64,000 bases of DNA from Sporosarcina sp. ACRSM (GCF_022346545.1 NZ_JAKRNU010000013.1:62001-126000), one strand, 5' to 3'; shown: positions 9,201-17,414, counted from the first letter of the stretch. The notes: generated from the letters alone by a model not told the origin. Translations and numbers: made by a program.

Positions 9201-9421
9201 AGCGTTCCAACCGCTGATTCTATTGGCTTACTAACCAATTCTTCAATTTCCTGCGAGGCAGCACCCGGGTAGCTTGTGACCACGACCGCGATCGGCAAAT
9301 CCATTTTAGGAAATAAATCCACGGCTAAATTTCGAACCGAGATGAAGCCCAAAACGAGTGCGAGCACAACAACCATGATGACCCCGACAGGACGATTTAT
9401 CGAACCTTTAATCAGTTTCAA
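6293..9421 (-). CDS. RND-family efflux pump (AcrB/SwrC-like)
   Basis: This 1042-residue protein has the classic RND layout: TM1 near residues 10-30, a large external loop, a block of TM helices (about 330-540), a second external loop and a final TM block (about 850-1020). It shows GLAIGIGLMIDSAIVILENI, the TM4 region with the proton-relay acidic residue, and LFPKMDLPIAVV after TM1. SwrC/YerP of B. subtilis, involved in surfactin self-resistance and swarming, has the same size and is the closest known relative by architecture. The start is TTG at 9421, eight bases after AAGGAGG. It begins only 3 bases after the fusion-protein gene and is the last gene of the operon. Proton-driven export of amphiphiles is a family-level inference. 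Confidence 0.93.
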   Translation of the reverse strand: MKLIKGSINRPVGVIMVVVLALVLGFISVRNLAVDLFPKMDLPIAVVVTSYPGAASQEIEELVSKPIESAVGTLEGIDTIQSISQPSSSMVILQFDYGTDIKATLNDMREKLDPVRAQLPDGANAPLVMRLDPQAIPIQTISLTGADLSELQVIAENEIQPEFERAPGIASASITGGLKREIQVNLDLGKLQNFGLSGSQVIQALGAENRSISAGTVERGGEDVQVRIDGEFTSVEDIMNTQIALVSGETIKVRDVAEVVDTFEDQTTISRVNGEDTLTFSVMKQSDANTISAANEINRVIDKLNPKLEERGLKLTTTMDTSIFISDSINSVMVNMVVGFALAMLVLQLFLRSIRTTLVIGLTMPLSLLTTFTLMYLTGESINTISMGGLAIGIGLMIDSAIVILENIFKKRTEGMPIKEAALAGATELAPSVIAATLTTAAIFVPMLFISGLAAQMIRPLALTVVFAVSAALIGAITFLPMISSKFLGNVAASFDGEEGKGWFNKLLNKVTNSYVKLLEKALRARKRTIAIVAATVVGSLFLVPFIGFVLMPSADSGEMQINVELQPGTQLAETEKTVQDISERLTQYDDIIDMTTVTIGGSSMGIGGGSSEYASFAIKFVKASERDVSTTELIGEVDTLLSDIPGAKITVQENDQGMSSGSPIQVEIAGDDLAVLSDLSQQVVWILQDIDGTLNIESTSAEGRPEVQVIVNREVASQYGLSYQQVMNGVSMAFSGQVATKYKEDGDEFDVRVAFPKESTQTIRDLETFVIQNSEGVHVPITAVAELKQVQGPTEINRKNQKRQVNVTSDVIGRSAVEVSQDLNAKLNELALPEGYEVSTGGEAEDIAEEFTALGIALVLGVVLVYMVMAFQFESFTHPFVIMFSLPTMIIGAMVGLFVTNIPLSVTAFMGIIMLAAIVLNNGIILVDYTNILRSRGMERTEALIESGRSRLRPILMTSVSTIFTMIPIAFAFGEGAESNQPMGVVVVFGLAASTVLTLVFVPVMYVVIDNLAEKTKNRFNGEKRSKRKANKLSLNGKSES

Positions 9422-9424
9422 AGC

Positions 9425-10873
9425 TTAGTCCTCCTTCATGATTTTCACGGAATCTCCATCATTCAGGAGGTTTTGCCCTTTAATAACGACTTCTTCATGT
9501 TCATTTAACTCACCTGTGACAGCAGTTAAATCTGTTCCATAGCGGATAACTTCCACTTCTTTTAACACAGCCGTTCCATCAGCAATCGTAAAGACGACCG
9601 ATTGTCCTTCCTTCTGGATCACTGCAGTCGTTGGAACGAGAATCGTATCGGACGCCAATACTTCATCCACGATAATCGTAGCCACCATACCAGGTCGGAT
9701 CAGATGGTTCGGATTGTCGATTTGTGCCTCGACCGTAAACAAACCAGAGCCGGAACTCACTGCAGAAACATAGGAAACGGTTCCCTTAAATTTTTCTTTC
9801 ATGCCATTCACTTCGACGTCAATCGTTGCACCCGGTTTGAAGATGGACAATTGATCCGGAAGGACATTGACACTCACTTCTACCGTATCAATGGATACGA
9901 TCGTTACAAAGGGTTGCTGACCGGACGCCATGGCACCCACTTCACCAGAAACTTGTGTCACTTCTCCGGATGCGGTCGCCACAATCACCTTATCATCCAA
10001 TCGCTCATTCGCTGAATCGACACCCAGCTGTGCCTGCTCGACCCCTGCTTGGGCTTGTTCAACAGCTGCTTGCGCTTGCATAATTCCAATCTCCGCATCT
10101 TGAATCGATGATTGGGCAATGCTTGCTCCGATTCTGGATTGGTCTAAAGATGCTTCCAGCGACTGTAAACTTAAATCGCTGCTCGCTTGATTTTTGTTCA
10201 AAACGACTTGATCATAAGCGTTTTTAGCATTCTTTTCACCGTTCTCAGCGTCTTCATAATTTTGTTGGGAAATGAGTCCCTCATCATGCAAAGCTTTCAT
10301 ACGCTCCAAGTTTTGTTTCGCTTGATCCCAAGCCAGTTTTGCATTTTTGATTTGGAATTCGATATTGTCCAAATTGTCATTTTTACCTTTACGCGCTTCT
10401 GCTAAAGAAGCCTCGACTTGTCTCACAGATGCTTGGGCCTGTGAATAACTTTTTTCAGCTTTCGACTTTCCACTCTGTGCATTGCGTAAACCACTTTGCG
10501 CACTTTTCAAACCGCTTTGGGCTTGTTTTAAAGCGGCCTGCTGTTGTTTGACTGCATTTCGCTCGGCTGTATCATCAAGTCGGGCAAGGACTTGTCCGAC
10601 TTTGACAATATCCCCTTTTTGCACTTTGATTTCTTTAAACTCGCCGGCCGTTTTCGGAACGACGTCCACTTCCGTTTCAGGAATGATCGTACCGGTTAAT
10701 CGATTACTATCACTTAAGGCTCCGTAAGTCACTTCCGCAACTTCAACCGGAATTTCTTTCGCAACCGGTGCTTCTTCCCCAGACGTCTCATCCTTATTAC
10801 AGCCAGCCACTACAGCCATAACCGCTATAATGGATAAAAAGCCTAGTATTCTCCTATTGTTCTTTCGCTTCAT
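9425..10873 (-). CDS. RND efflux membrane fusion protein (lipoprotein)
   Basis: This 482-residue protein begins with a lipoprotein signal (MKRKNNRRILGF... AVMAVVAGC, lipobox VAGC), so it is anchored to the outer face of the membrane. A biotinyl-lipoyl-like half (VDVVPKTAGEFKEIKVQKGD) follows. Next comes an unusually long coiled-coil hairpin (about residues 100-300, rich in QA/AQ repeats), the second lipoyl half, the beta-barrel, and a membrane-proximal domain (VIRYGTDLTAVTGELNE). It bridges the RND pump to outer partners. It sits between the TolC-like gene and the pump in the same operon. The Shine-Dalgarno GGGAGG is 13 bases from the ATG, somewhat far. Confidence 0.92.
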   Translation of the reverse strand: MKRKNNRRILGFLSIIAVMAVVAGCNKDETSGEEAPVAKEIPVEVAEVTYGALSDSNRLTGTIIPETEVDVVPKTAGEFKEIKVQKGDIVKVGQVLARLDDTAERNAVKQQQAALKQAQSGLKSAQSGLRNAQSGKSKAEKSYSQAQASVRQVEASLAEARKGKNDNLDNIEFQIKNAKLAWDQAKQNLERMKALHDEGLISQQNYEDAENGEKNAKNAYDQVVLNKNQASSDLSLQSLEASLDQSRIGASIAQSSIQDAEIGIMQAQAAVEQAQAGVEQAQLGVDSANERLDDKVIVATASGEVTQVSGEVGAMASGQQPFVTIVSIDTVEVSVNVLPDQLSIFKPGATIDVEVNGMKEKFKGTVSYVSAVSSGSGLFTVEAQIDNPNHLIRPGMVATIIVDEVLASDTILVPTTAVIQKEGQSVVFTIADGTAVLKEVEVIRYGTDLTAVTGELNEHEEVVIKGQNLLNDGDSVKIMKED

Positions 10874-10916
10874 CTCAGAATCGAATCCTCCCTTTACAAT
10901 CTATACGCAAATGAAG

Positions 10917-10952
10917 AGAGCGGACTGGCGATCGCCGCACAGTTCCGCTTCT
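10917..10952. other. Hairpin in the gap between the TolC-like and fusion-protein genes
   Basis: An imperfect stem (AGCGGACTG / CAGTTCCGCT) with a GC-rich loop lies in the 121-base gap inside the operon. It has no T run on the minus strand, so it is more likely an mRNA-processing or stability element than a full terminator. Confidence 0.35.
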
Positions 10953-10994
10953 TATACGCATTTCATTTCCAGCTTACTAGTTTGTTCTTCCTAA

Positions 10995-12284
10995 TTAAAT
11001 GACGCCTGCCTCAAGCAGTTCGACTTTTTTCGTCAACAAGATGTAGGCATCTTTTGCTAAACCAAGTGATAGCTCCGCCTGATCCAAACGGATGGAAGCC
11101 AGTTCGTAATCCGCACGGGAAACAAGTCCTAACTGATAGCGACGTTTTAGCGTCTGATCGTCTTCTTTCGCAAACTTCAATTCCCGCTCCGCATCCTTGA
11201 TGGCTTGGAAACCATCTTCTACGTCATAGAATAGTTGTCGGATCGAAATGGCCATATCCACTTTTAACTGTTCAAGCTTCTCTGTTTCAATCTTCACATT
11301 GATATCCGCCTGATTTTTGTCGTATGATTTCGAGTCTTCATCTTCATGGACTCTTATACGTTGTTTCTCAGCCAGTTCAATCGTATTGAGTTGGCTTTTG
11401 TATTTGAACGAGTTTTCAATGAGCTCTTGTGTTTCGGTTTCTTGTTCAATCAGCTCCAACTCCTCAACATTGAGTGGTTGCAGCGTCAACTCCGGATGAT
11501 AGACAATCCCTAGGTCAAGTGCGAATTCCGCCAGGTTTTTATCCCATTCTTTCTTATCTAATGCGAGTTGGATTTCTTGGCGCTCAATTTCGCGTAGTTC
11601 TTTGGAGTGCTCATCACGGGAAAGAAGCCCTAATTCATAGCGACGCTTTTTAATATCGGCTTCTTTTTCTTTTACCTTAAGAGCTTTCTCTTGCAACTCT
11701 TGCTGCTCCGCACCCATTAACAATTGGATATACGTCGCAGTCGTTGCCATTTTAATATTTTCTCGCGCTTCTTCTTCCGAGTAGATCAAGGAAAGTTGGC
11801 CGGACTCCATCTGATCAAGCGCATCTTCAACTGCATCGATCTTATCTTGCAATGCTTCTAGCTGGTTTTGAATTTGAAGGCGTTCCGCGAAAGAAGCGCT
11901 TCCCCCAGCCTTTTGCAAACGTTTTTTCGTTCTTTCCAAATCTCGGATATCGAAAGCTGTTTCACCATAGTCCTTGCTTGTCCCACTTGTTTGGCTTTCT
12001 AGAAGTTCCAATTGATAGTTTAGAAGCAAAAGAGAGTAATTATCCTCAAGTGCAAGGTCAAGCACCGTTTCGAGTGAGAGGCTGTCGATTAACTCCATTT
12101 CGATATCCTCTAGCTCTTCTTCCTCAAGCTCTCCTTCTATAACAATTTCACCATCTTCTATAATTTCACCGTCTTCGGTTACGTTGACATCTTCAACTTC
12201 TTCCACTCCATCTGCCAATGCGACAGTCGACATACTCGGGAGTGCCAACATCAATGCTAGTCCTAACGCAGTACCTTTTTTCAT
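10995..12284 (-). CDS. Exported TolC-family coiled-coil protein of the RND operon
   Basis: The 429-residue product has a signal peptide (MKKGTALGLALMLALPSMSTVALA), an acidic stretch (VEEVEDVNVTEDGEIIEDGE) and two long helical-hairpin regions in which the signature (K/R)RYELGLLSRDEH recurs as RRYQLGLVSRADYELA. That duplicated YxxGLxSxxD pattern is the TolC/OEP repeat. Gram-positives have no outer membrane, so it may form a periplasm-like extension in the wall or simply cap the fusion protein. The longer frame to 12350 has no ribosome binding site; ATG 12284 follows GAGAGGAAT. It is the first gene of the efflux operon. Confidence 0.85.
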   Translation of the reverse strand: MKKGTALGLALMLALPSMSTVALADGVEEVEDVNVTEDGEIIEDGEIVIEGELEEEELEDIEMELIDSLSLETVLDLALEDNYSLLLLNYQLELLESQTSGTSKDYGETAFDIRDLERTKKRLQKAGGSASFAERLQIQNQLEALQDKIDAVEDALDQMESGQLSLIYSEEEARENIKMATTATYIQLLMGAEQQELQEKALKVKEKEADIKKRRYELGLLSRDEHSKELREIERQEIQLALDKKEWDKNLAEFALDLGIVYHPELTLQPLNVEELELIEQETETQELIENSFKYKSQLNTIELAEKQRIRVHEDEDSKSYDKNQADINVKIETEKLEQLKVDMAISIRQLFYDVEDGFQAIKDAERELKFAKEDDQTLKRRYQLGLVSRADYELASIRLDQAELSLGLAKDAYILLTKKVELLEAGVI

Positions 12285-12702
12285 GCAACCATTCCTCTCT
12301 ACTTTTCTAGTGCTTAGTAAACCTATTTTATTATAACAAACTGGTATCATATATTTCTATTATCTTACAATGATTATGTAATCTTATCAGCATGTAAAGT
12401 TACTAATAGTTTACAATTGTTATTCTCTATCTAACCACCCTTTTTAAACATGCCTTCCAGCTCCTCAACCATTTTATACTCACAGTCCAAACAATACAAC
12501 CAATAATCGTTTATTTTCTAAGATTCTGCTTCAATGTTAAGGTTTTGTAAATTAAAATCATATAGACCGAGAGTACAAAGTTTTACATAAACCATCGACC
12601 ACGACCGATTTCAACACCTAAACTATACTTCTGTTAAACTGCCATTCCATATTTTCATAGATTAAGGAACGCGGGACTTCCTTTTCGTACAAAATCGCCG
12701 GA
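12285..12702. promoter_or_regulatory. Promoter region of the efflux operon
   Basis: The region is AT-rich. On the minus strand an extended -10 sequence (TTGTTATAAT, about 12329-12338) lies about 45 bases before the TolC-like start. I could not find a good -35 at matching distance, nor any copy of the TetR palindrome. The remainder, up to the alarmone synthetase stop at 12703, shows no gene. Confidence 0.4.
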
Positions 12703-13350
12703 TTAAGAAAGGCTTCTGACCTCTTCCCGTATTCCCATCATTTTTTCATCCATCAATTTGGCCGTTTGCGCTGCTTTGAGAAGTTCTTTTTCCAAGTTTC
12801 CAGGAATTTTTTTGTCGTATTTATAATAGATTTTATGCTCCAGACTGGCCCAAAAATCCATTGCTAACGTTCGAAGCTGGATCTCTGCATAAACCTGTTC
12901 GACGCCATGCGATAATGTCACGGGTACTTGGACAATGATATGTAAACTTTGATAACCGTTCGATTTCGGGGACTTGATATAATCTTTTACCTCTAGTATT
13001 TTGATATCTCTCCGCTTTGATAATCTAGCATAAATATCATAGATATCCGTGATAAAAGAACAAACAATCCTCATTCCTGCAATATCGAATATAGAGTCTT
13101 TCGCATTTCTCATGGTAGGCGCGATATTTTTTCTTTCTAATTTCGCTTGGATACTATTCACTTTTTTTATTCTCGTTTTAATATGTTCAATCGGATTGGC
13201 GTCATTCATATACATGGTTTCTTCAGCCATGATATTCACTTTTGTTTTCAATTCATCTAAAGCAAATTTATAAGGCAATAGGAGGAGACTCCACTGCTTT
13301 ACATCTTCTAGTTCAATTTTCCCCGTATGCTTTTTCTCCATTACATTCAT
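12703..13350 (-). CDS. Small alarmone synthetase (RelP/SasA, YwaC-like GTP pyrophosphokinase)
   Basis: This 215-residue, single-domain RelA/SpoT synthetase lacks the HD hydrolase, TGS and ACT domains of long RSH enzymes. It transfers pyrophosphate from ATP to GDP or GTP to make (p)ppGpp. Visible signatures are the start of the synthetase fold (ANPIEHIKTRIK), DIAGMRIVCSF, the substrate-contact loop KSPKSNGYQSLHIIV, and the C-terminal AEIQLRTLAMDFWASLEHK. Length and sequence resemble YwaC/RelP (~210 residues), which is cell-envelope-stress induced in Bacillus. The start ATG 13350 follows AAAGGGGG. Three TetR-type palindromes lie 28-109 bases upstream, so it is probably controlled by the divergent TetR regulator. 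Confidence 0.92.
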   Translation of the reverse strand: MNVMEKKHTGKIELEDVKQWSLLLLPYKFALDELKTKVNIMAEETMYMNDANPIEHIKTRIKKVNSIQAKLERKNIAPTMRNAKDSIFDIAGMRIVCSFITDIYDIYARLSKRRDIKILEVKDYIKSPKSNGYQSLHIIVQVPVTLSHGVEQVYAEIQLRTLAMDFWASLEHKIYYKYDKKIPGNLEKELLKAAQTAKLMDEKMMGIREEVRSLS

Positions 13351-13377
13351 CTATGATCCCCCTTTCCACCTAAACAA

Positions 13378-13459
13378 GTGACAGTGTGTCATTTCATGTA
13401 CTGCACTTATCGTAAGTGACGGTGTGTCATATGTCAATAATAAAATGACAATGCGTCAT
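13378..13459. promoter_or_regulatory. Three tandem TetR-type operators upstream of the alarmone synthetase
   Basis: The sites are 13378-13392 (GTGACAGTGTGTCAT), 13416-13430 (GTGACGGTGTGTCAT) and 13445-13459 (ATGACAATGCGTCAT). They share TGACR-N3-YGTCA with the sites at 3571-3652. They are spaced 38 and 29 bases centre to centre, a layout that would cover the promoter of the synthetase gene on the minus strand. Confidence 0.75.
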
Positions 13460-13500
13460 TACTTTTTCTGAGTTGGTCACGGTTTTGACGTTTTTCAAAA

Positions 13501-13541
13501 AGGCTATCCCATAAGCCGTTTTTCTGACTTATGGGATAGCC
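13501..13541. terminator. Bidirectional hairpin between the divergent genes
   Basis: A perfect 14-bp stem (GGCTATCCCATAAG / CTTATGGGATAGCC) is flanked by T-rich sequence on both sides. It looks like an intrinsic terminator but stands between two divergent genes, so it may insulate the two promoters or be left over from a lost gene. Confidence 0.6.
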
Positions 13542-13559
13542 CTTCTTCATCATTGACAT

Positions 13560-13574
13560 GTGACACCGTGTCAT
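13560..13574. promoter_or_regulatory. TetR-type operator upstream of tetR
   Basis: GTGACACCGTGTCAT has perfect 6-base arms around a 3-base centre and lies 108 bases before the GTG start of the TetR gene. It suggests autoregulation. Confidence 0.7.
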
Positions 13575-13681
13575 TTACTATTAGATTGTACTTGTTCGTG
13601 CCATTATTTCATTCATTTATATACAGGGAGAACGCTCCTTAGAAGCAACCGAGATTATACATTGCCAGGAGGTTAACAAGT

Positions 13682-14293
13682 GTGCCTAAACAAACCTTTT
13701 TTAATTTGCCTCAAGATAAACAAGATACGTTGATCGATTCGGCGGTGAAAGAATTTTCACGCGTTCCTTTAAACGAAGCATCCATTTCCAACATCGTCAA
13801 ACATGCAGGAATCGCTCGGGGCAGTTTCTATCAATACTTCGAGGACAAGGATGACTTATTCTTCTTTATCTTAGAAAAATACGCCAAACAGAACGAGGAG
13901 AGATTCATTTCCCTTCTCAAAGAAAATGACGGAGACTTATTTGACTCCTTCAAGGGTATGTTCCGAGGGATGTTAACGGATTTTCAAAACCAAGATTACG
14001 GGATGTTCATTAAAAATGCTTTTTTAAATATGAATCACAAAGTGGAAAACACAATTGCGAAAAATGTCAATATGGAAGATGCTTGCCGACAAATCGAACA
14101 TCATGACTTGATCAATCGAGATAAATTGAATATTACAGATGAACAGGAATTATTTCATGTCATCCGCATTATTTTGGCCGTCACATTTCAAAATCTTATC
14201 CAAAACTTTGCGTTGGAATTATCCTTTGAAGAATCCTTCCAAAACTACACAATTGAAATTGATATGATTAAAAAAGGGCTAGCCAAAGAATAA
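13682..14293 (+). CDS. TetR/AcrR-family transcriptional regulator
   Basis: This 203-residue protein has an N-terminal TetR helix-turn-helix: KQDTLIDSAVKEFSRVPLNEASISNIVKHAGIARGS..YQYFEDKDDLF, with the typical GSFYQYFEDKD recognition-helix end. A helical ligand domain of low conservation follows. The GTG start at 13682 is supported by AGGAGG seven bases upstream. It is divergent from the alarmone synthetase, and seven matching palindromes occur in the window, one before its own gene. The ligand is unknown. It most likely represses itself, the synthetase and the 58-residue protein at 3.4 kb, which is inference from the shared sites. Confidence 0.9.
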   Translation: MPKQTFFNLPQDKQDTLIDSAVKEFSRVPLNEASISNIVKHAGIARGSFYQYFEDKDDLFFFILEKYAKQNEERFISLLKENDGDLFDSFKGMFRGMLTDFQNQDYGMFIKNAFLNMNHKVENTIAKNVNMEDACRQIEHHDLINRDKLNITDEQELFHVIRIILAVTFQNLIQNFALELSFEESFQNYTIEIDMIKKGLAKE

Positions 14294-14306
14294 TGGGCTA
14301 AACGAA

Positions 14307-14339
14307 AAGATCCTCTTAAGCATGACTTAAGAGGATCTT
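14307..14339. terminator. Bidirectional terminator between tetR and the lipoprotein gene
   Basis: A perfect 14-bp stem (AAGATCCTCTTAAG / CTTAAGAGGATCTT) has A and T runs on both sides. It ends the plus-strand tetR transcript and the minus-strand export operon from the other side. Confidence 0.85.
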
Positions 14340-14351
14340 TTCTCATTCAAT

Positions 14352-14816
14352 TTACCACTTAATTTTTTCGGCATCAGTTGTTTTCGAGCCTTCAAATAAC
14401 GGATTGTCCTTATCTGTCCCAATCGTAATCTTCAGATCATACATCTCCCATAGCTTGGATGCAGATGGATTTTCTGTAGCATAATTGGAAGCTAGCAAGT
14501 TGGCAAACTCTTCTCCTGTCTCTTCCGCATACTTCACATCAATGGAAGCATCCGATACAGTGACGAAAAGGTTCACTGTATTGTCCTTCACTTCAGCAGT
14601 CGCATCTTCGATCATCATGTTGTCCTTTGTCGCAGTTGCCGCTTTTTCGATCACGCTTTTTGAAATTTCAGGTGCTTCTTCCGGCGTCTGTGTTTCTTGT
14701 GGTTGTTCTTGTGGCGTTTCACCCGGTTTTTCTGGTGTTTCCTCTTTTGTCTCTCCATTACACGCTGCGAGTACCAAACCGAACATCGCAACGAATACAA
14801 TCAGTAGTTTTTTCAT
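14352..14816 (-). CDS. Secreted lipoprotein of unknown function
   Basis: The 154-residue product starts MKKLLIVFVAMFGLVLAAC, a lipoprotein signal with lipobox LAAC. A Glu/Pro/Thr-rich linker (EKPGETPQEQPQETQTPEE) leads to a globular domain of about 95 residues (ATKDNMMIEDATAEVKDNTV..., TENPSASKLWEMYDLKI). ATG 14816 follows AGGAGG; the frame to 14837 would add residues covering that site. It lies 38 bases after the ABC permease gene and is probably the last gene of that operon. I do not recognise the globular domain. Confidence 0.8.
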   Translation of the reverse strand: MKKLLIVFVAMFGLVLAACNGETKEETPEKPGETPQEQPQETQTPEEAPEISKSVIEKAATATKDNMMIEDATAEVKDNTVNLFVTVSDASIDVKYAEETGEEFANLLASNYATENPSASKLWEMYDLKITIGTDKDNPLFEGSKTTDAEKIKW

Positions 14817-14854
14817 TGTAATCCTCCTCTGCTGCATGCAGTTTTTCTAACGTC

Positions 14855-16054
14855 TTACACGGCGTTAGAGCTTGACACTTTTCCACTTTCTTTCTTCTCC
14901 CAATAGCGCTTGAGCGTTGTCACAATCATCGCGAGGAAGAACGTCACCAATCCCATTAACAGCAAGGCGACGAGATCTTTCCAAATGGTAACAAAACCAT
15001 TCCCTTTCAGAAAGATTTCCCGGACCCCATCGAGAAAATACGTTAAAGGCAATGCATGCCCAATCGTCGACAACAATGTCGGCATCGCATCAAACGGCCA
15101 TGTAAAGCCCGATAACAGAAACGACGGTACCGCAATCAGCATCGCCAATTGAGTGGATGCAAGCTGGTTTTCTGAGAACAAGCTTACTAAATAACCCAGT
15201 CCAATTAAAGCAAAAGCAAAACTGAATGTCAATAAAAGAAAGGGCAGTACTTGTCCTCTAAAAGGAAGTTGCACGGCATAAATCCCCACGAGATAGGCAA
15301 CAAACGTATTCAGCACACCGATCAAAAAATAGGGTGCACATTTGGCATAGGCGATTTTCCATGGTTGCTCCCTCCATTTTGAAAAACGCCCCCAAATCCC
15401 CAATTCCTTATCACGCGTAACCGTTAACGCAATTCCTAAAAGCAAGACTTGCTGAAGTGCCGTCCCGATTAAACCGTACACAAGAAAGACACTATAGTCA
15501 AATGTCGGGTTGTAAAGCACCCGATAACTGAACGGGATCGGTGAAAACACTTTTGTGATTTCTTCGCTGCGTAAACCTTGCTGCTGCAGCTGTTCAACTG
15601 ACGCCCCCATGCCGATGGTACTGATGATTTCGTTGGCGGAACGGGTCGCTAAATTGGAGATCATCATATTGCTGCCATCAATCATCGTCAGGACGGATGG
15701 ACTTTCCCCGCGCTTCAGGCGGGCTGAAAAATCACTCGGAATGATGATCCCGACTTTTGCCTCGCCAAGCGCAATCGCCTGTTCAATCTCGGACTCCGAG
15801 TACACAAGATTGGTTACCTTGAATGATTCGGATTGATCAAAAGACTGAACGATTTGCCGACTGAGCTGGCTATTATCCTGATCGAATAATACCGTATTCA
15901 TCTCTTTCACGTTGTGATTGGAATAAAGATAGGCAAACATGGCTGAATAGAGAAGCGGCACTAATACCAACATCGCCAGCAAACGCTTATCTTTGAAAAT
16001 ATTCATCCACTCTTCTTTAATCACATCACCGATTTTCAATCCTGCCTCATTCAT
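14855..16054 (-). CDS. ABC-2 type transporter permease
   Basis: The 399-residue protein has the ABC2_membrane_3 layout: an N-terminal TM helix (RLLAMLVLVPLLYSAMFAYLY), a large external domain of about 150 residues, then five TM helices towards the C-terminus. The pattern PSFLLSGFTWPFDAMP near residue 310 is typical of YhhJ/YbhR-type permeases. It overlaps the upstream HlyD gene by 8 bases, so the two are translationally coupled. No ATP-binding subunit is encoded beside it, which is unusual for such exporters. The partner ATPase must be elsewhere, or the pair forms a different kind of assembly. Confidence 0.88.
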   Translation of the reverse strand: MNEAGLKIGDVIKEEWMNIFKDKRLLAMLVLVPLLYSAMFAYLYSNHNVKEMNTVLFDQDNSQLSRQIVQSFDQSESFKVTNLVYSESEIEQAIALGEAKVGIIIPSDFSARLKRGESPSVLTMIDGSNMMISNLATRSANEIISTIGMGASVEQLQQQGLRSEEITKVFSPIPFSYRVLYNPTFDYSVFLVYGLIGTALQQVLLLGIALTVTRDKELGIWGRFSKWREQPWKIAYAKCAPYFLIGVLNTFVAYLVGIYAVQLPFRGQVLPFLLLTFSFAFALIGLGYLVSLFSENQLASTQLAMLIAVPSFLLSGFTWPFDAMPTLLSTIGHALPLTYFLDGVREIFLKGNGFVTIWKDLVALLLMGLVTFFLAMIVTTLKRYWEKKESGKVSSSNAV

Positions 16055-17414
16055 TATCCTTTACCCCTTGTTCACTCCATTGAACCGTCATTCCTGTCAC
16101 AATTCCTTCCGGCAATTGTGGAAAGGCGACTTTCACGCCGAATGAACGGATATCCGTCTCTCCTAAACTTTGAGAAGCCTTTTTCACTGCAAAGCTAGCA
16201 GCCGGCTCCATTTGAATAATTTCCCCTTCTACTTCTTCCCCAGTTGACAGCAAGCGGACTTGCACCTCTTGTCCAACATTCAGGGCCGTCACATCTGTTT
16301 CAGGGAAATAGAAGGTTGTCCATTTATCCTCCTGTGCTTCAATAGTAAACACCGGGTATCCCGATCCGACGAGTTCACCTGTTTCAGCCGACTTCGACAC
16401 AATGATTCCATCTGCCGGGGCGAGTAATTCCATATAGCTGACATACGTTTGAGCTTCAGCAAGGCTCGCCTCCGCTTGCTGGAGTCCAGCCTGCGCGGAA
16501 AGTACTAACGCTTCTGCCTGTGAAATGCCGGATTTCGCCGATGAAATGGTCGCTTCCGATTGTTTGATTCCCGCTTCTGCGACAAGAATATCGCCTTCTT
16601 GGACAGCGACCTGACCACGGCTCACTTCAGCCAATTCCAGTACAGCTTTCGCTTGTTCAAGCTGCGCCTTTGCCGCATCGATTTCCTCTTGGCGCGGTCC
16701 ACTTGTCACCATTTGATAAGCTTGCTCTGCCACTTCATATTCCGAGCTCGCCTTTTTGAAATTCATCTCCGCCTCTTCCAATGCAGCCTGGGAAGTCAAG
16801 CCCTCCTCGAATAGTGCTTGCAATCGTTCAAGATTGGTTTGAGCCGTTTCTTGCGCTTTTTTTGTTGCCTCCAATTTACTTTTAGCTTGTTGTTTTTCTT
16901 CCGCTCTAGCCCCATTTTGAAGTGCTGCCAATTTGGCTTCCGCCGCCTTGACAACCGCTTGCGCTTCCTTCACCTGTTTTTCCACAGACTGGGCCGTTAA
17001 GCGGGCAGCATCCGTCCCTTGTGACTTCTTTGCTGCTGCGGCCGCTGTTGAGGCTTCCGCTTCTCCGACTTTTCCTTGCGCCATTTGTACGGCAGATTGC
17101 GCTTCCGCCAACTTCCCTTTCTGCACTTCCACCGCCGCTTCAGCCTGTGCAACTTTCGTGAGCAATTCTTCACTTTCAAGGCGTGCCAGCACTTGTCCTT
17201 TCTTGACGACATCGCCCTCTTTCACAAGGATCTCGCTCACACGTCCACCCATTTTGAAACTGGCATGTAACTGTGTCGCCTCAAGATAAGCCGTTGGATT
17301 CGATTCCATTTTCCCAGCAAACTTGCTCTCTACCTTATTGGTCGATAAAACAAAAATACCCGACCCGATCAGCAGTCCCATTGCTGACAAAACGACTATT
17401 CTTAGATGTTTCAT
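16047..17414 (-). CDS. HlyD-family secretion/efflux fusion protein
   Basis: The 455-residue product has an N-terminal membrane anchor (LRIVVLSAMGLLIGSGIFVL) and no lipobox. A lipoyl half-motif (GGRVSEILVKEGDVVKKGQVLARLE) precedes a very long Ala/Gln/Glu-rich coiled coil (residues ~75-335) and the matching lipoyl half (LLAPADGIIVSKSAETGELV) with beta-barrel. It is the first gene of the export operon with the ABC-2 permease. ATG 17414 follows AGGAGGTAAGG. By family it links a membrane exporter to the outside. The cargo is unknown. Confidence 0.9.
   Translation of the reverse strand: MKHLRIVVLSAMGLLIGSGIFVLSTNKVESKFAGKMESNPTAYLEATQLHASFKMGGRVSEILVKEGDVVKKGQVLARLESEELLTKVAQAEAAVEVQKGKLAEAQSAVQMAQGKVGEAEASTAAAAAKKSQGTDAARLTAQSVEKQVKEAQAVVKAAEAKLAALQNGARAEEKQQAKSKLEATKKAQETAQTNLERLQALFEEGLTSQAALEEAEMNFKKASSEYEVAEQAYQMVTSGPRQEEIDAAKAQLEQAKAVLELAEVSRGQVAVQEGDILVAEAGIKQSEATISSAKSGISQAEALVLSAQAGLQQAEASLAEAQTYVSYMELLAPADGIIVSKSAETGELVGSGYPVFTIEAQEDKWTTFYFPETDVTALNVGQEVQVRLLSTGEEVEGEIIQMEPAASFAVKKASQSLGETDIRSFGVKVAFPQLPEGIVTGMTVQWSEQGVKDNE

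Noticed and set aside
12285..12702. TetR operator in front of the efflux operon
   Set aside because: I searched for TGACA-N3-TGTCA here and found none, so I do not place the efflux operon in that regulon.
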